Below, piece after piece: positions 52,597 to 61,536 of a stretch of DNA of 64,000 bases. A program made the position numbers and the translations under genes. The notes under the pieces are model-generated. The model was not told the origin of the DNA and searched no databases. It saw nothing but the letters and a program-made list of their open reading frames with translations. Source of the DNA: JACKAQ01 sp965227145 (GTDB taxonomy: Bacteria; Calditrichota; Calditrichia; RBG-13-44-9; J075); assembly GCA_965227145.1 (NCBI GenBank), contig OZ245730.1, positions 1,736,001-1,800,000 of the forward strand, given 5' to 3'. Position 1 is the stretch's first letter. Every line of letters starts with the position of its first letter.

Positions 52597-52920
52597 GTAA
52601 CATTCCTTTTTCCGATGTGGTGGAAATATTTTTTTGCAGTCAGATCTTTATAAATGTTATTCAATCAGAATGAAAATCACAAAAAAAAAAGGAATTATAA
52701 TCAGGTTAAAAAAAAACAGATACCATTTGATGGATAATTCAATATTCAAAACAATTATTACCGATAAGCAGTTGTTTTTCACTGATGATTGATGTTATTT
52801 TTGAGCCGTAAAAAAATCGCAGAAAGCCCGATTTACCGAACTATTTGATGCATGATACGTTAACATATTTTGTTAACAATTGCGCAACAATCGAAACGAA
52901 TAAACACAAACAGACAATAA
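52597..52920. other. divergent intergenic region
   Basis: 324 bp, AT-rich, between the WG-repeat and transglutaminase genes. The inverted repeat at 52859-52877 is listed separately. No gene seen. Confidence 0.45.
52859..52877. promoter_or_regulatory. possible operator, GTTAACA inverted repeat
   Basis: GTTAACA-TATTT-TGTTAAC is a perfect 7-bp inverted repeat with a 5-nt spacer, 43 bp upstream of the transglutaminase ATG. Position and symmetry fit a dimeric repressor site. No second copy was noticed. Confidence 0.35.
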
Positions 52921-55900
52921 ATGAAAAAACAAACCGGCACCCTGATTCTTGCTAATGCAATATTTAAACTGTTTCCCACCATTGCGATCGTGGCGTATTT
53001 GTGGCTGTTGTATGCTTCAAATATTTCTGAAATCCGCACCGATCCGGTTGGCAACCTGATCGTTTTTTCAATCGGGTTGGTTATTTCCTATTTTTTGTAT
53101 GCCTTTAACGTGCGATTTTCGGTGACGTTTTTGTTGCTGGCCGGCAGCGTTTACGGTGCTTATCGCTGGCTTGGCAGCGTTTCTTTCGGCGAATTTGATG
53201 CGTTTTATTATTCGATCGCTTTTTTCATTTATGCAGCGATTTTTGTTGCTGCATGGGTGGTTGGATTCGGTTTTGCCCGGTTCAACTGGTTTCCGTGGGT
53301 GGCGGCGCTGGGCGTTTTTGTGTTTGCTGCGACCACTGTTATCAATGATTTTTTCACATTGCAGAGCCAGCTCGATGCGGAATATCTCCGGCAGGTGACC
53401 ACCACGCTGCTGCCGCGTGATTCGCTGGTGCATCGCTTTGTGACGCTGTTATTTTTGATGATTGTTCCGGTGATGTTTTACAGTGTGTACATCGTTTCAA
53501 TCAATGAATATCTGCGAAAGCTGAAAGTATTCCAGCGCGAACATTTTGGCTATTTGCTGCGCCGCAGTTTTTTAACCATTGCCATTTTGGCGGTTTTGCT
53601 GCTGCTTCCGATGATTTATGCGCACTTTTTTGACATCCCTGAATCGCTGGTCCAGCAGATGAACAGCGCTCAGGCCAACTCTGCCAGTTTCCTCAAAAAG
53701 ACCACCGATACCGCGACCCAAAAACCGCAGTTTGATTTGAACGATTACGCGCAGTTGCTACCGGAAGTGAAACTCTCCGACGAAACGGTTTTCGCTACGT
53801 TTATCGATAATTTTTTCCCGACCCGCGATGGCGGACAAATTCCGCTGCCGGTGCATTTCCGGCGATATGTGCTGAACCGATACGAACCGCAAAACGAGAA
53901 ATTTGTGCTCGATCCCTATCCGCCGTCATCGGTGCCGAACGATTTGTTTTCGCCATCGATAAAGGATGTGCCGATCGGTTTCGCGATGTGGGACAGCGTG
54001 ATCGCAGTGTCCACCGAGGAATACGAATATCGCAAAAATATCTCCGCAACCGTGTTCAACCAGTCGCTCGATCCCAACGCGTTTGTTGCGCCGAACACCG
54101 GCTGGTTTTACCAGAAATTGCCGGTTGCGCCGGAAGATCGCGAAACATTTACCACGGCGTATCAATGTTCATCGCTGATTTCCATCTGGAATTTGCCGCC
54201 GTTTATGTTCAGCACCACCAACCCGGAATTGCAGGCATTCAAGGAACAACGCGCCGAAGCGATGCGCATGGATTCATTCCGTAGCTATGCCAATCTGGAT
54301 TCTATTTTCTATCGTTATTACACAACCATCGACCGGAACGATACGCTGATCACCCAGCTCGCCGATCAGCTAACCGCCGGAAAAGCAACGCCTTACGACA
54401 AGGTTGAATCTGTCGTCGATTATTTTTTGGGCAAAGACGAAACCGGCGAACCGCGATTCACTTACACCCTAAAACCCGGCGCACCGGAAACACCCGGTCA
54501 ATCGTTTATGCATTATTTTCTGTTCGATAACAAACAGGGGTATTGCACTTATTTTGCCGGCGCAACCGTTTTATTACTCCGCGCGGCGGGCATTCCGGCG
54601 CGAATGGCAGTTGGCTATGCCATTTACGATCGCAGCAATAAAAATAACGGCTGGTATTGGGTATATGCGGATCAGGGGCACGCCTGGGTGGAAGTGTATT
54701 TCCCGAGCTACGGCTGGGTGGATTTCGATACGACACCGAGCGACGATACCGAGCCGGTGCGTCCGCCCAAACCCGATGCAACGCCGCCGGAAGTGATCGG
54801 CGAACCGGTGTTTGCGGTGCTCGGCAAGGTTACCGGCATCAGCGGCGATTCCACAAATGTGCTGGTGCGTCCGTATGTGATTCGCTATCGCACAAAAGAA
54901 TATGAAATCGCCGATTCGCTGGCGGAAATCATTTCGCTGAAACCGGATGGCGGCACCGTCACTATCGATGATCAAAAAGTGAAAATCGGGGAATTCCCGC
55001 TCGACCGGAATATGGTGTTGTCGGCGTATTCCTTCAATTATCAGTTGCAGCAGATTCCCGAATACAAATCAAAACAGCCGTTTGTGGAATGGTTTGCGAA
55101 ACGTTTCCCGGAACAGATTCCGGTGGACGAAGCGATCATTGTCTATCGCGATGAATCCGTGCCGGAAGGAACGATTTTCGCAGTGGACGGACGCATTGAG
55201 GGATTATTGCCGGACAGCAGCGGCTTGGTCATCGCACCGGACAAGATTTTTTATCGCGATCGCAATTACCAACTCGATGCGAAATACATGCAATCGATCA
55301 AAATTCGCCCGAAGCATGCGGAAATCATGATCGACGGCGAAGCCACGCCGTTGGGCGATCTGGCGCTGTCTATCGGCGATACGCTGCGCATTCATGCGGA
55401 AAGCGGGCACCCCTCGCTGCACGAACTGAAGCCGTTTTTGGCAACGGAATCGTTTACCAACTGGTTCAAAAACAGTTTCCCGGAAATTATTCCGGTGAAC
55501 AAAGTCACGCTGAAGATCGAGCAAACGCCATTGCCGCAACGCATCTTCCGCTGGCTGCTCACGGCGTTGGCGATTTCCGCGATAACCGCGTTGCTGCTGG
55601 CTTCGCTGATGTATGTGTATTACCAGCTTCGCGCAAAACAGGCGAATGAAAAAGCGCGGCTGTATTGGCTCTATCGACTGGCTTTGCTCACGCTGAACCA
55701 GCTCGGTTTTCAGCGCATTCTCAAAACGCCGCTGGAATATGCGCAATACACCATCGATCCCAAATTCGGGACGCAGTTTGCCCGATTCATGCAAATTTAT
55801 CACAAAAACAAATACGCGCCGCAGGGATTGCAACCGGAAGATCACGCATTTGTGCAACAATTTGTCGGACAGTTTAAAGATAAAGTGTTTGGGAAATACA

Positions 55901-55968
55901 AATGGTGGGAAATTTTACGGAATTTTCTGAATCCCGTACCGACATTGCGGTTTTTGTTTTCACGATAG
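52921..55968 (+). CDS. membrane transglutaminase-like protein (TgpA-like)
   Basis: 1015 aa. The N-terminus has about six TM helices (10-240). A large periplasmic region contains a transglutaminase core with the Cys-His-Asp triad: Cys542 in NKQGYCTYFAGATVLL, His587 in ADQGHAWVEVYFPSYGW and Asp603 in WVDFDTTP. A beta-rich stretch (about 630-860) and a final TM helix (about 875-900) precede a cytoplasmic tail with a DUF4129-like feature (LTLNQLGFQRILKTPLEYAQ). TgpA-type proteins are inner-membrane proteins required for envelope integrity in some Gammaproteobacteria; the reaction is not settled. The gene is monocistronic here. Confidence 0.85.
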   Translation: MKKQTGTLILANAIFKLFPTIAIVAYLWLLYASNISEIRTDPVGNLIVFSIGLVISYFLYAFNVRFSVTFLLLAGSVYGAYRWLGSVSFGEFDAFYYSIAFFIYAAIFVAAWVVGFGFARFNWFPWVAALGVFVFAATTVINDFFTLQSQLDAEYLRQVTTTLLPRDSLVHRFVTLLFLMIVPVMFYSVYIVSINEYLRKLKVFQREHFGYLLRRSFLTIAILAVLLLLPMIYAHFFDIPESLVQQMNSAQANSASFLKKTTDTATQKPQFDLNDYAQLLPEVKLSDETVFATFIDNFFPTRDGGQIPLPVHFRRYVLNRYEPQNEKFVLDPYPPSSVPNDLFSPSIKDVPIGFAMWDSVIAVSTEEYEYRKNISATVFNQSLDPNAFVAPNTGWFYQKLPVAPEDRETFTTAYQCSSLISIWNLPPFMFSTTNPELQAFKEQRAEAMRMDSFRSYANLDSIFYRYYTTIDRNDTLITQLADQLTAGKATPYDKVESVVDYFLGKDETGEPRFTYTLKPGAPETPGQSFMHYFLFDNKQGYCTYFAGATVLLLRAAGIPARMAVGYAIYDRSNKNNGWYWVYADQGHAWVEVYFPSYGWVDFDTTPSDDTEPVRPPKPDATPPEVIGEPVFAVLGKVTGISGDSTNVLVRPYVIRYRTKEYEIADSLAEIISLKPDGGTVTIDDQKVKIGEFPLDRNMVLSAYSFNYQLQQIPEYKSKQPFVEWFAKRFPEQIPVDEAIIVYRDESVPEGTIFAVDGRIEGLLPDSSGLVIAPDKIFYRDRNYQLDAKYMQSIKIRPKHAEIMIDGEATPLGDLALSIGDTLRIHAESGHPSLHELKPFLATESFTNWFKNSFPEIIPVNKVTLKIEQTPLPQRIFRWLLTALAISAITALLLASLMYVYYQLRAKQANEKARLYWLYRLALLTLNQLGFQRILKTPLEYAQYTIDPKFGTQFARFMQIYHKNKYAPQGLQPEDHAFVQQFVGQFKDKVFGKYKWWEILRNFLNPVPTLRFLFSR

Positions 55969-56106
55969 GAACTTCTGCATGTAGCATGAATTAGATGTGA
56001 CGCAATGAGATACAATTCAGGTTGCTATTTTTTAGATGTCACTTCCGTTTCCTGCTCACGAAACAGGCTTTGCGAAAGCCGCAAAGCCTGACCGGATTCT
56101 GATCCC

Positions 56107-59100
56107 CTATTTTAACAACATCATTTTCCTGGTTTGCGTAAACCGAATCCCTTCACCGTTTTGCGAATGGACAGCCACGCGATAATAATAGACACCGCTG
56201 GCGATATCCGAAGCGTCCCAGTTATAAAAATGCGTTCCGGGCGTTAACACCTGGTTTACAACCGTTGCTACTTCCTGACCAATCAAATTATACACGCTCA
56301 GCGTAACCCGACCGGATTCGGGAATCTGGATTTCGAACCGGGTGGTTGGATTAAACGGATTCGGATAATTCTGTTTTAATGCAAAAGCGGTGGGTATTTC
56401 CTGCGCATCGTTAATTGCAGAAGGTGCAGCCTTTATTTCGATCCAGTTCAGGTTAAATTGACCAAAATGAAAACCAACATGCATCACTTGCTGCCCGGCA
56501 GTTAAGTAAACATCCGGGATCACCAGTTCCTCCCAGAATTGCCAGCCGCCGGTCACCGGAACACTGACGTTTCCGGTCAGGTCTACGCCGTTAAATTCAA
56601 TGTGCAAACTGCCGCCGCCGGGAACAGAAGCAATTACCGGGACAACCGTGTACATACCATCTACCGGCACATCGATCGTGTATTCTACCCATTCGCCATC
56701 TTCAATCCAGCCGATGTCATACCCGCCGCCCGGATCATTTGACGCTTCGATATCCACACCTTCCGAACTACGAAACGGTACACCCCAATTGATGGCGTCA
56801 TTATCGTGATAGGCTACGCCTTCGCCGCCCACATCGTAAAATTCTGCCTGAACTATTCCGGGAATTGTAAATGGTGATCCCAAATAGGGCGTGCCGTTTC
56901 CGAGAACAGAGATCTGAACGCTGTCTGTCACAGAAAGGTTGAGGTTATTCGTTACCGTCAGGCGTACGGTGTAGGTTCCGACTTCAGAAAAGACATGCAG
57001 GGTGTCATCAGCAATTGCTGTATTGCCATCCCCAAAATCCCACAAAAAAGAAAGCGGTGAACCGTTCGGATCAAAGCTTTGACTGCCGGTAAAATTAACC
57101 CGTAACGGCGCTTTCCCGGATGTTTTATCGGTTAACAATAAAGCAGACGGCGCATTGGGATTCGCCGGTGAAGTACTGAAAGATGCCATCGCTTTGGGAG
57201 CCACCGGCATCGAGAAACCATCGGAGAATGTTACCAATCGCTCTTGCGATCCGGCATTATAGGCAACATAGGTTAATTCATCCGCCGCATCCCTGAAAAC
57301 AGCGTAGGTTGGAATATCAGCGGAAACAGATGTTTCCACCACACCCATTTTCTTCATATTATATAGCCAATGATAGGTATGGGCGCGAGATTCACCGTCA
57401 AACGGTTCGTAGGCGATGTCCGCATAATAATAGGACAACGCCAGATTGGGGTCTGCCAATGCCAGATACATCCACAATAAATCCTGCCAGATGATCGGTT
57501 GCCCGTTTCGCTCTGCAACAATTTCGTTATAATTATCAACCACGTAGGCGGGATATTTTCCCAGATATAAAGATGCGCTCGAAACCGGTAAAATGTTAAT
57601 GCCATGAATGAACTCAGGATTCGCACCGAACCAGGTTGAATGCACACCTTTTCCGCCCCACACCATTCCGATTGCCACGTGAGGATATGTTTGGGGGAAT
57701 ACTTCGTTGGCGACATCAAACCAGTAATGTTCAACGGCAGAAGCTTCGGTGGTATATAAGAAAACACCTAAATCACGAATATCCAGTTGCTGCGTTACCT
57801 CTCCCCACAGAACAACAGCTGATGCAAAGTTCATCGATTCGGAACTGGATTCCTGATTGTTGCCTTCAGCAAAATCACCGTGACCTGCTGCCCATGAATG
57901 TCCGGCATAGGCATCAAATGTTCGCAAAAACGGGAACTGCGGGTCACTTCTTTCCCAATTATTGGCGTCTTTTATCAGCAGGTTAACCATTCCGCCCCAA
58001 TTCTCCTGGGATGCCCATGCGCTGTCGTATTGTGCGATGGTTGCCGCGCTCAATATGGCATAGCTGGCATGAAAATGATGGTCATTGATCTGATCGTCAG
58101 CGCCATATCCGGACGGATAACCGGTTAATACATCCCAATCATCGATGTAAACATATTGCTGTTCGCCGCCGACGGTAAACCAGTCTTCCAGGCGGCTTTT
58201 TATTTCATTGAGGAAGTGATCCCGTTCAGCTATTGCGCCAAGCTGGTCTGCGATGTGAACCAGATGGGAAAAACGCGCCATTGCCTTGCCGTTTTCATAT
58301 GTCGGACCAACGGGCAGCGTTTCACCGGCGACCTCCTGAATATAACCTAACAGCACTGCCCTGTTATAACTGCCTTCATCCGGCAGCGCCGGTAAAATTC
58401 CCTGAAACATCAAATTTGTAGAGAATGAATTACCCGTAACCAGTTTCATAACGCCACGGGGCGATTGATACGTATAATTCAACAACGGATTGGCAGTATT
58501 TAACCATTGGTGGCGATACAGCGCGGTTAATGTTTCGTTGATATTATTTGCGGCACTGTCTGCTAAAACGGTTTCATAGGTATAAGTGCTGGTCACTTGC
58601 GAAGTGGATTCGTTATACTGCCAGTCGATGGTGCTGTTGACAACAAAAGCATAGGCGTGATTCCTGAACAATGCCAGCGTTGCCGGATTTGCATCCGGAA
58701 GCAGCGCAACCGAAAGGTAATCCTTGCCATTCAATGACGATTGAAAGGTGCCGGTGCCGGACCAGGTTGAGCCTGTCGGGGCGAATATGCCGTAATGTTT
58801 ACCATTAATGGTAATGCCCAATACTTCATCCTGTTGATACCAGATTGCAGGTGTTTGCGCAGCAGTAATCACCGCATTGCCGCCCGTAATTCTGAAAAAC
58901 ACATAGGGAAGCCCATGACCCAGCGTTGCTTCCATCGATAACGGACCATTTTCCCATAATGCTGTTACGGTCCAATCGCCATACTGTTGGGTAAGGGTTT
59001 GGGAAGCCGATAACCCGCTGACGCCCACCGTTAATTGCTTTGCATAGGGATACAAATAGTCATTGGCTACAAAAATGTGATCGGAGGTATAGCCGATTTC

Positions 59101-59439
59101 CAGACCGCCGGCAACCGCTTTACAGTTAAGCGGCTGGGCATATAAAATGTTGGAATAGGGAGAGTTAAAAAAGGGATAAATAAGGCTGCTCCAGAAATCA
59201 TTGGTTTGAACCGGCTGGTTAAATGTGCCGGATACCTTGGGTATGGCATCTGCGCCGTTAAACGTTCGCGGACCCACCGCGCCGGAGGGCAGGGAAGTGC
59301 TGTAACTGCCATTACCAACCGGAACCGTTTGCCCCATCGCTGATACCGATAAAAAGCAGAGAAACAACACAATCATAAAACCGGGCAAGCGGTGCTGTAA
59401 CGTATTTGCGTGAACCGGATCGTTAACATGGCAATTCAT
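56107..59439 (-). CDS. secreted GH81 endo-1,3-beta-glucanase, T9SS-exported
   Basis: 1110 aa with AAAGGGAAAA upstream. The signal peptide is MIVLFLCFLSVSAMGQ-like, starting at residue 22 or from the full N-terminus. The GH81 domain (about 45-740) has QTNDFWSSLIYPFFNSPYS, DHHFHASYAILSAATIA and GHGDFAEGNNQESSSESMNF, which contains the catalytic Glu residues. It splits beta-1,3-glucans such as laminarin or curdlan. Then a PKD domain (about 775-855, PLSFLWDFGDGNTAIADD), a CBM6-like domain (about 865-1015, WIEDGEWVEYTIDVPVDGMY), and the T9SS sorting domain (1025-1110, LKQNYPNPFNPTTRFEI, ending RKMMLLK). The protein should reach the cell surface or medium through the Por system. It stands alone. 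Confidence 0.93.
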   Translation of the reverse strand: MNCHVNDPVHANTLQHRLPGFMIVLFLCFLSVSAMGQTVPVGNGSYSTSLPSGAVGPRTFNGADAIPKVSGTFNQPVQTNDFWSSLIYPFFNSPYSNILYAQPLNCKAVAGGLEIGYTSDHIFVANDYLYPYAKQLTVGVSGLSASQTLTQQYGDWTVTALWENGPLSMEATLGHGLPYVFFRITGGNAVITAAQTPAIWYQQDEVLGITINGKHYGIFAPTGSTWSGTGTFQSSLNGKDYLSVALLPDANPATLALFRNHAYAFVVNSTIDWQYNESTSQVTSTYTYETVLADSAANNINETLTALYRHQWLNTANPLLNYTYQSPRGVMKLVTGNSFSTNLMFQGILPALPDEGSYNRAVLLGYIQEVAGETLPVGPTYENGKAMARFSHLVHIADQLGAIAERDHFLNEIKSRLEDWFTVGGEQQYVYIDDWDVLTGYPSGYGADDQINDHHFHASYAILSAATIAQYDSAWASQENWGGMVNLLIKDANNWERSDPQFPFLRTFDAYAGHSWAAGHGDFAEGNNQESSSESMNFASAVVLWGEVTQQLDIRDLGVFLYTTEASAVEHYWFDVANEVFPQTYPHVAIGMVWGGKGVHSTWFGANPEFIHGINILPVSSASLYLGKYPAYVVDNYNEIVAERNGQPIIWQDLLWMYLALADPNLALSYYYADIAYEPFDGESRAHTYHWLYNMKKMGVVETSVSADIPTYAVFRDAADELTYVAYNAGSQERLVTFSDGFSMPVAPKAMASFSTSPANPNAPSALLLTDKTSGKAPLRVNFTGSQSFDPNGSPLSFLWDFGDGNTAIADDTLHVFSEVGTYTVRLTVTNNLNLSVTDSVQISVLGNGTPYLGSPFTIPGIVQAEFYDVGGEGVAYHDNDAINWGVPFRSSEGVDIEASNDPGGGYDIGWIEDGEWVEYTIDVPVDGMYTVVPVIASVPGGGSLHIEFNGVDLTGNVSVPVTGGWQFWEELVIPDVYLTAGQQVMHVGFHFGQFNLNWIEIKAAPSAINDAQEIPTAFALKQNYPNPFNPTTRFEIQIPESGRVTLSVYNLIGQEVATVVNQVLTPGTHFYNWDASDIASGVYYYRVAVHSQNGEGIRFTQTRKMMLLK

Positions 59440-59770
59440 TTGTTTTCCCTTTTGTTAGAAGTCGATATGCCGGTTGATAAGCTGCAAAATTGGAATGGTT
59501 AATATGCCCCGCAATTCCCGTTTGAAGGGAGCAGGGGAGATGTCCGCTTTGCGCATGTAAAGTATGCGATAGCGAATAACCTATTACGTCAGCCCATTAT
59601 CCTTGAATCGATAAAATGCTGAGCCAAAATATACTAAAAAAAGCAACGTAAATGGTAATAAATAGTAATTGTTATTTGATAGATCGATGCTGAATGAGTT
59701 TCGGTTTGTTCATTATTGCTTTGGGTTCAGGGCATCTTTGCGGCAGAATGCGCAACATTCGTTAACTGAT

Positions 59771-59943
59771 GTTACGCAGTGAATCAAAACCACAACAAAC
59801 CAGCATCCTGAGTAGCCCCAAAGGGGCGTATCGAAGGGTGCGGAATTCTGGTAAACAACCGCACCCCCTTCGACAAGCTCAGGACGGTGCTTCGATACGC
59901 GCTTTGCGCTACTCAGGATGCTCATTCGCTACCATCGCGTAAC
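59771..59943. repeat. palindromic element, copy 2
   Basis: 173 bp bounded by GTTACGC and GCGTAAC, sharing the order of motifs (GCAGTGAATCAA, CAGCATCCTGAGTAGCCCC, TATCGAAGGGTGCGG, TACTCAGGATGCT) with the copy at 15052-15198. An extra CCTTCGACAAGCTCAGGACG segment, common in other bacteria, is inserted in this copy. Arms AGCATCCTGAGTA and TACTCAGGATGCT are exact complements. Confidence 0.85.
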
Positions 59944-59968
59944 ATCAGATCGTTAAGATATTAACAGC

Positions 59969-60262
59969 GTGTTTAAAGCTTTGAAATCGGTTTTTCACTT
60001 TGAACAAAGGGTGTTTAAAGCTTTGAAATCGGTTTTTCACTTTGAACAAAGGGTGTTTAAGGCTTTGAAATCGGTTTATCACTTTTTACAAAGGGTGTTT
60101 AAGGCTTTGAAATCGGTTTATCACTTTTTACAAAGGGTGTTTAAGGCTTTGAAATCGGTTTATCACTTTGAACAAAGCGTGTTTAAAGCTTTGAAATCGG
60201 TTTATCACTTTGAACAAGGCGTGTTTAAGGCGTTGGCATCGCTTTATTTTATTTTTTGTTGA
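59969..60262. repeat. 42-bp tandem repeat, six full units
   Basis: Units start at 59969, 60011, 60053, 60095, 60137 and 60179, then a degraded seventh at 60221. Each begins GTGTTTAARGCTTTGAAATC and ends near ACAAAGG. The period is a multiple of three, so one frame stays open with a 14-residue repeat (VFKALKSVYHFEQR), but no ribosome site or start beyond GTG is seen. Units differ mainly at TTTGAACAAA versus TTTTTACAAA and at AAAGC versus AAGGC. Confidence 0.92.
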
Positions 60263-60533
60263 TCCGTGAATGAAGTTGAGAAAAGGATTTGTCATTAACG
60301 ATAGATGCCGGTTTTTTATGCGATCGGTGGTTAAGAATTCATCAACCGTCAAATCGAACGAAAAACCAGAACCGCAGCGGATCGCAAAGGTTTCGCGGCG
60401 GGCGCAGCGGTAAAAAATATATCTTTCCGCCGCGTTCGCCGCGGTTAATTCTTTCTGTTCCGGAACCTGGAAAACAAATAGGTTCTGAATGATTGCGTAT
60501 GTTTTCTTAAATACATTCACGAATCAATAAAGC

Positions 60534-60620
60534 GTGTTTGCGGAATTGAAATCCCTATTCCGGTTTTGCAAAGGGTGTTTGAGACGTTGTCATCGCTGTT
60601 TCTGTTGTGAAGGGGAAAAT
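60534..60620. repeat. two decayed units of the 42-bp repeat
   Basis: GTGTTTGCGGAATTGAAATC at 60534 and GTGTTTGAGACGTTGTCATC at about 60576 keep the same start and phase as the main array some 300 bp away, with many changes. Confidence 0.6.
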
Positions 60621-60684
60621 ACTAAAGCTTCTCCTGCGAAGCTCAGGTTTACCCACAAGTCAGGATAAAGGGGATCGGGAACAA

Positions 60685-61190
60685 ATCATGTCACCCCTAC
60701 GGGGTTTGGGGAGCATCGCGTGGCTATCGTAAGTCTATAAACATAACACCGCTACGCGGTTTTGAAGATAACATCCGGTCATGTTAGCAGACGCAACGCC
60801 GGAGGAGTGAAATGTTTTTAGAAAAGCATTCATCCGGGACCCAACCGGAACCCCGGAGGGGTGAAATGATAACGCATTTTTTTCAACTTAGAGAAGTGGG
60901 TAAACCAGAGCTTCAATGGGGAATTTTTCAAAACTTCCCCCTTCGAAGGGGGACTGAGGGGGATGTGGCATCTGCCATTATTCAATATTTACTATTATCC
61001 TGATTTTTATAACGGATAAACATATCACCCCTCCGGGGTTGTTGGCAATTTAATATATCTTCCAGCTATAAACATGCCACCCCTCCGGGGTTGTTGGCTT
61101 GGCGTCAAATCATAGAACTGCGGCGCAGTGACATGTTTATAGAATATTATCCCTTATTTCTTAGGGGAAACCCCGGCGGGGTGACATGTT
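60685..61190. repeat. family of GC hairpins linked to ATAAACAT
   Basis: At least six short hairpins: CACCCCTACGGGGTTT (60690), ACCGCTACGCGGTTTT (60747), CCCCGGAGGGGTGAAATG (60851), CACCCCTCCGGGGTTGTTGG (61027 and 61078), GCGGCGCAGT (61122) and CCCCGGCGGGGTGACATG (61172). Most sit next to ATAAACAT or its complement ATGTTTAT. They occur in both orientations, which fits REP-like elements. Confidence 0.8.
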
Positions 61191-61536
61191 GTTATTAAGC
61201 TTTACATTTGTGCGATAATATCGGGATTTTCGGGAATATAAACAAACAGGATGGATTTCCGCTGATGGATTTTGAGCAAAGTTTATTCTTCTAAAACGAA
61301 TTTGTGCAGGTTCAATATGTTTTATGGAGTTTTCAAATTACTTAAATATAATAGATAATTTTTAAAAAGTCGATTCCAGTTGAAGCAAATTACATTAATC
61401 CGTATTACTTTTAGCCATAGTGTGAGATCGTATTTTTTTCGTCCGTTTATCGGCTTTGGTAAAGCCATACACTTTGCAATTTTTGGTATCGCGTGGGCTT
61501 ATGTGGCTTGCATTTGTACTTACGCCTGTGTTCAAA

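Larger units (their letters stand above)
59440..61536. other. 2.1-kb repeat-rich intergenic region
   Basis: No gene is supported. It contains a GTTACGC-bounded palindromic element (59771-59943), the 42-bp tandem (59969-60262), two more decayed units of it (about 60534-60620), and a cluster of GC-rich hairpins (about 60685-61190). Each is listed separately. The remaining 61200-61536 is AT-rich and shows nothing. Confidence 0.7.

Noticed and set aside
59969..60262. A 97-residue repeat protein
   Set aside because: The open frame results from a 42-bp tandem whose length is a multiple of three. There is no ribosome site and the only start is GTG in the first unit.
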